This document shows, one piece after another, positions 59,841-64,000 of a DNA stretch of 64,000 nucleotides (position 1 is the stretch's first letter; each line of letters begins with the position of its first letter). The stretch comes from Malania oleifera (Eukaryota > Streptophyta > Magnoliopsida > Santalales > Ximeniaceae), in contig NC_080427.1 of the NCBI RefSeq assembly GCF_029873635.1, positions 72,075,348 through 72,139,347 of the forward strand, in the 5' to 3' direction. Both the position numbers and the translations under genes were made by a program. Below the pieces are notes generated by a model, which made no database searches, was not told the DNA's origin, and saw only the letters and a program-made list of their open reading frames with translations.

Positions 59841-61135
59841 AATTAATTAAAGTACAACATGTGTTTATGGGATTTTAGCCTATGATTTATTGAATATTAT
59901 AGAATCTAAATTTAGAGTATGAAATTTGAATTTTACATCTGTTATATATTTGTGAAAATTCAGAAATTTGGGTTATAGGAAAGTTTTACAAATGATATAT
60001 ATTATTTTTATATATAGCAGAAAAATACAGATTTTCCTGTACCGATAATAGTATAAGAATTTCATTAAAAGAAATATCATATATAGTACAGAGATTTAAT
60101 ACAGAGTTTTATACAGCTTTTACAGAACCATGATTATATACAGCTTTTACAGAACCATGATTTATAGTTATTATAGAACCATGATATACAATTATTACAG
60201 AGCTATGATTTACAGTTATTACATAGCTATGATTTACAGTTATTATACAGAATCATGGTTATTTCAGTTTATACAGAATCATGGTAAAACGGTAATATGC
60301 ATACATAACATTATATAGTATCAAATCCTGATGGACCAGAACAAATTACAAAGCACGGTACCGTTGCTATACAATATAGATAGTGCAACCACACTTCCCA
60401 AATAGAGTGTGGAATTGACAATCAATTGTGCCTAAAAGAGAGATAAAGGCTCTCTGACAGTCGGATCTAGATTGAGGTGGCCAATCGTATTACAGAGGTT
60501 ATAGTTTGACTTAACCTAGTAGGCCAACCAGAGTTAAGTTCCGCCCACAGGCCGCACAACCCGAGCATGTGGGGTTAATTCATGCATACAGTTATCCATC
60601 CAGGGAAGCTTGCACAGTTATATAGATAAATATATATAGTTCTACAGAGAACAGGAACTACCTATTATAGCTAAAAGTATGTTCAAATAGAAAGCTTATT
60701 TTAAAAGGCATAGGTGTGAGTTATGATATGTTTTACATTAAAATGCTATTAGAATTATAAATGATTTAATAATTATGTTATTCAAGTAAAACTCATTTGC
60801 CACACACTGGTTGTAACTTATTCCATCTTACTGAGAGGTGTTTCACCCCAAAATTCCAAACATTTCAGGTGATCTAGATAGACTTACGGAGTGAGCTCTG
60901 AGATTGAGCGGACTTTAGTACTGCCCTAACTATAGGGTAAGTTTTTGAGTTGGGAATTGTATTTTTGGGTATGCCCCTAGGACATTGTGTTTCTTCTGGG
61001 AGAGGTATATGTATATTTTAGGAAATACTGAAACTCTGGTATTGTAAGTAAGGTTAATATATTTTTAAGTTTTCCCGTTGCATAGGTGGTATGTTTTGTG
61101 AACAGGTATCCTCGATACCACTTGGTATTGTTACA
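59841..61135 (+). repeat. Divergent gypsy LTR, 3' part
   Basis: A second LTR end of the same superfamily: a 24-bp minisatellite, GCACGGTACCGTTGC (60354-60368), GGCCGCACAACCC, CTTACTGAGAGGTGTTTC, and CATTTCAGGTGATC (about 60861). It ends near TTGTTACA (61135). No primer-binding site follows; non-autonomous copia interior comes next. Confidence 0.7.
60096..60265 (+). repeat. ~24-bp minisatellite in gypsy LTR
   Basis: Units of the type GAACCATGATTTACAGTTATTA repeat six to seven times with changes. The ORF through it is an artefact of the repeat. Confidence 0.8.
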
Positions 61136-63988
61136 CTAAGAATGTAGTAATTTAAATCAAGATCATATGACTACACAGATGACTATGGCTAAACGACATA
61201 TTTCAACTTAGGATTTTTAATGAACTCAATACATTTTAGCACATGCCACAGTGAATTCATAGCAGATTTAAGCTAAAGAAATATTGATGAGTATAACAAG
61301 ATGGAAACTTAATTTTAGATGCCCTCCCTTTTAATTTGAATTCAAGCTTAGATGCAATGAATTGCTTATACTAATCAGAGGTAATTTTTCCAAGTAGTAT
61401 AAGCCATCATTTTTGAATTCCTTAAACCAACTATACTAAATATTTATCAACTATGTTTGTTATCTGATTAGTATAGTTGTCCCTATGAAGCAAAAATGCA
61501 TCAAGAGAAAGATATTAAGGCATGATATAATGCTCATAAACCAAGAACAATCCATATATATTCATAGAGCTTTTAAGAACTGGATATGATGTTCAGGGTT
61601 TTTAGAAGAGCCTCATTATTCAAAAAGCAAAAGTGATGCATATGAGTCCTTTGTGCTCTAAGAATGAAGCTCAACTCCGTAAATATGCATGCATTTTCAG
61701 ATAAGGATGAAGATCAGATATCCATTTAATATACAATCACCCTTCATAATAAAGTTCAGCATGCAATATATTATGCCCGTTCGGCACATGGTTACTGTAT
61801 ATTGCATTCTATTTAGCACTAGATAGCTAACAAGGCTATGCTCAAATAATTATGCAATAATCATGTAGTTTACTCACGCATGCACCAAATCATAATTGTT
61901 TAAGCACATGGTCTATGAATTTTGATAATTTTGGAAAAGATCTAACAAAATTTTGGTAGCATGTCGTCTGTAAATAGAACATTTCCCAAATAGACATGTT
62001 CTAAAATTTGGTTGTTTTCAACAAATAAGTTATTTTAAACATGCAACAATCTAAATTCACTACTAGCATGCAATTCACAATACTGCATCGGCCATGCAGT
62101 TAGAGTTCCAGTTTAAGCATGCAGTCCAGTAAACAAAAGCATTTAAACAAAATTAACTATCCATCAAACAGTATAAGCACTAAGCAAGAGTGGATAGTAA
62201 AAGTTCAGTAAGGTGATTAAAACTAACTATCCATCAAATGAATTTAAACAATCAGCAATTTATGAATAGTATGCTACAATGTTGTTCTCATCAAGGCATA
62301 CGAGCATAAAAATATAATCATGAGAGCAATCAATTTAGAACCATGAAAACATAAAGAGACATGCTCCCCCTCAGTTATGCACTCTACCATCTTATGCCTT
62401 ATTTTTCTTTTCAATTTTCAAGTTCCTTAGCCATGTGCCCTAAGATTCTCAATGATTTAAACTTGGTTTTGAATGCTTAGACTTAGAGGACCAAAAAGTT
62501 ATAATGAATTTTTCTTTAGATGTACTAAGCCTACTTTGCCTCTTTTCCATATAAATCTCAATGCGTGTAAGAGACTCAAGTTAGAATGGCTTTCCATTTA
62601 ACTTCAAGTGCTGCATAGGTTTCTCTAAACTTTATGTCTTCTTCTAAATTGAAACCTAGTGCAATCATTTTTTCCATTTAACTTCAACTTAAGGATATAA
62701 AGCTCTAAATGAGTTGATTTGAAAATGAGAGCTTATGAGAGGAGAAAAGATAAGTACTCTTAAAGGTTAAAACACTATTAAGTTCAGAAGAGTATTCAAG
62801 AGAGGCAGGTAATTATTTAAGATATTTTCGTGCTAGTAATCATGTCCAGGCCTGGGCAAAGAGCGTTTAGGAGAATGTAAACTTCTTAGAATACTGCCCT
62901 TTGGTGACTTTAGATCTATCACAGTTGGAGGGTATCCTTTAGGTATGATTAAAATTTAGAGCAGGGATACGAACCAAGGAATAGGATGAAACTTTATCGA
63001 ATGTGATCGTGGTTGGTGAAGAATTCCTTTGAAGGAGAAGGTGAACCAAAATAAAGGATTTTTTTTATATTTTAAAGCTCAAAGGGAATATTTTTTTTTT
63101 TAATAATAAAACTTGAATCCCTTGGTGGATGTCTTCTAATTTTGATTACGGAATGATGTCATATGATAAGCACTAGTAGAATAAAGAATTTATGATTAAT
63201 AGTGCTTAATCAATCATTCCTTCTCTAGGATAGTATAAGATTCTTTTAAATCGACCATTTGTTTTGCTAAAATTTTATTTTCATTTTTTCAAATATGTTT
63301 TATTTTTAGACAACTTTATTAGAATCTTATGAGCTTTAATAAATCCCTTTTGTAATTCCTTATAAGATGACATGCTATCATCACTACCAGATTCATCACA
63401 TGATTCACTAGAATTTTCACAAGATAAATCGCAAAAATCAGTGCATGAATTATTTAAAGAAATAGAAAGAGAGGAATGTACCTCTTTGTCGGTTAGAGCA
63501 ATAAAACAAGCATTTTCTCCTTCTTGATCTTTTGAGTTTAAAGCATCCGGAGTGGTAGTTACATTCTCCTTGGTCTCTCTATATCTCCTATTGAGTTCAT
63601 CCCATATCTCCTTTGCACTTGAGCATGTCATGATTTCCTTAAAGATGTTAGCATCTAAAGCATAATAAATCATGTTCAAAGCACTTGAATTAATGTGCAA
63701 CAAATTCATATCATGCTCATTTAACTCATTCACTAATTTGGGAATTTCAATATTATCAAATATTTTCATAGGCACTAAATTCCCTTGAGTTATTATTCTC
63801 CAAGCCCTCCAATCCATAGATTTGATAAAAACACTCATTTTTAATTTCCAAATAGTAAAATTTTCACCACAAAAAATTGGAGGCCTATAACAAGATTCTC
63901 CCTCACAAAATAGGGATACACCAACGTGAGCCATCGCGATCTTTAACAAATGCGTTTAAGCTTTTTGTAATAAGGCTCTGATACCAAT
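61136..63988 (-). mobile_element. 5' interior of the second gag-only element
   Basis: Non-coding 61136-63250 is collinear with about 30640-32850 of the first gag-only element (for example ATGCTCCCCCTCAGTTATGC at 62360 against 31563). gag lies at 63934-63281. The primer site is minus TGGTATCAGAGCC (63986-63974). The LTR begins at 63989 (plus TGAGAGTTATGG) and runs past the window. Its 3' parts are at 48034-50999; the gypsy cluster separates them. Confidence 0.75.
63281..63934 (-). CDS. Shortened gag of the second gag-only element, open frame
   Basis: ATG at 63934 (MAHVGVSLFCEGE) gives about 217 codons without a stop. The frame can be extended upstream to 63949 only with a non-ATG codon. It has the copia gag N-terminal domain (FTIWKLKMSVFIKSMDWRAW, ALNMIYYALDANIFKEIM, KEIWDELNRRYRET), then jumps at about residue 120 to a short linker and the ENACFIAL region and a serine/acid-rich tail with a lysine-rich end. 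The middle of the capsid and the knuckle are missing. Unlike every other TE frame here, it is not broken. Probably an element protein, not a host gene. Confidence 0.72.
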   Translation of the reverse strand: MAHVGVSLFCEGESCYRPPIFCGENFTIWKLKMSVFIKSMDWRAWRIITQGNLVPMKIFDNIEIPKLVNELNEHDMNLLHINSSALNMIYYALDANIFKEIMTCSSAKEIWDELNRRYRETKENVTTTPDALNSKDQEGENACFIALTDKEVHSSLSISLNNSCTDFCDLSCENSSESCDESGSDDSMSSYKELQKGFIKAHKILIKLSKNKTYLKK

Positions 63989-64000
63989 TGAGAGTTATGG
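63989..64000 (-). repeat. Start of an LTR running off the window
   Basis: TGAGAGTTATGG follows the primer-binding site of the minus element by two bases; in element order it is the end of the 5' LTR. Confidence 0.7.

Noticed and set aside
60130..60318. Tyr/Ile-rich repeat ORF
   Set aside because: Reading of the LTR minisatellite; no conserved start or stop across copies.

Overview
This window is nuclear DNA from a flowering plant, most likely a eudicot. It is AT-rich, its one host gene has ten exons with GT-AG introns, and most of the rest is decayed LTR retrotransposons of plant type (Sirevirus-like Ty1/copia and Ty3/gypsy), with two LINE fragments. No tRNA, rRNA, CRISPR or prokaryotic operon structure was seen. 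The species cannot be fixed from the sequence alone.

The host gene is a complete mitochondrial-carrier-family gene on the + strand (7379-16273). It encodes about 380 residues with three PLDxx(K/R) repeats and closely resembles the plant plastid-envelope ADP,ATP carrier (EAAC type). All ten exons join in frame. Intron 1 holds an antisense LINE 3' end, and intron 6 holds a 64-bp tandem duplication that copied the acceptor and first 23 bases of exon 7; only the downstream acceptor still has AG.

Layout. 1-685: AT-rich, with a 148-bp duplication. 686-3060: a gypsy LTR fragment abutting a copia LTR fragment. 3066-4275: LINE RNase H end with poly(A). 4276-7378: AT-rich intergenic DNA with a GC-richer tandem repeat at 5545-5830. 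7379-16311: the carrier gene. 16274-18606: unassigned DNA and microsatellites. 18607-20750: a copia-type LTR. 21652-37203: a Sirevirus-like element (LTR-gag-PR/RT remnant-ORF3-LTR) split by a complete gag-only non-autonomous copia-like element (27596-36049, minus). 37399-48033: two 5' halves of gypsy elements joined tail to tail; the + LTR is itself split by a minus-strand solo LTR. 48034-50597: a minus copia LTR split by a + solo LTR with a perfect 5-bp target duplication. 51000-59538: a second pair of gypsy 5' halves joined tail to tail. 59539-61135: more gypsy LTR pieces. 61136-64000: the rest of a second gag-only element whose 5' LTR runs off the window.

The most unusual pattern is that unrelated LTR families here each carry dense arrays of short CpG-centred palindromes in the LTR promoter region. 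The cores are GTCGAC in the gypsy LTRs, GGTCGACC in one copia family, and a degenerate GGCGCC-like motif in the Sirevirus-like family. The gypsy LTRs also share a conserved donor/acceptor pair suggesting an LTR leader intron, and a conserved CGGTACCG palindrome. The only host gene in the window is the carrier; every other coding sequence belongs to a transposable element and is broken.
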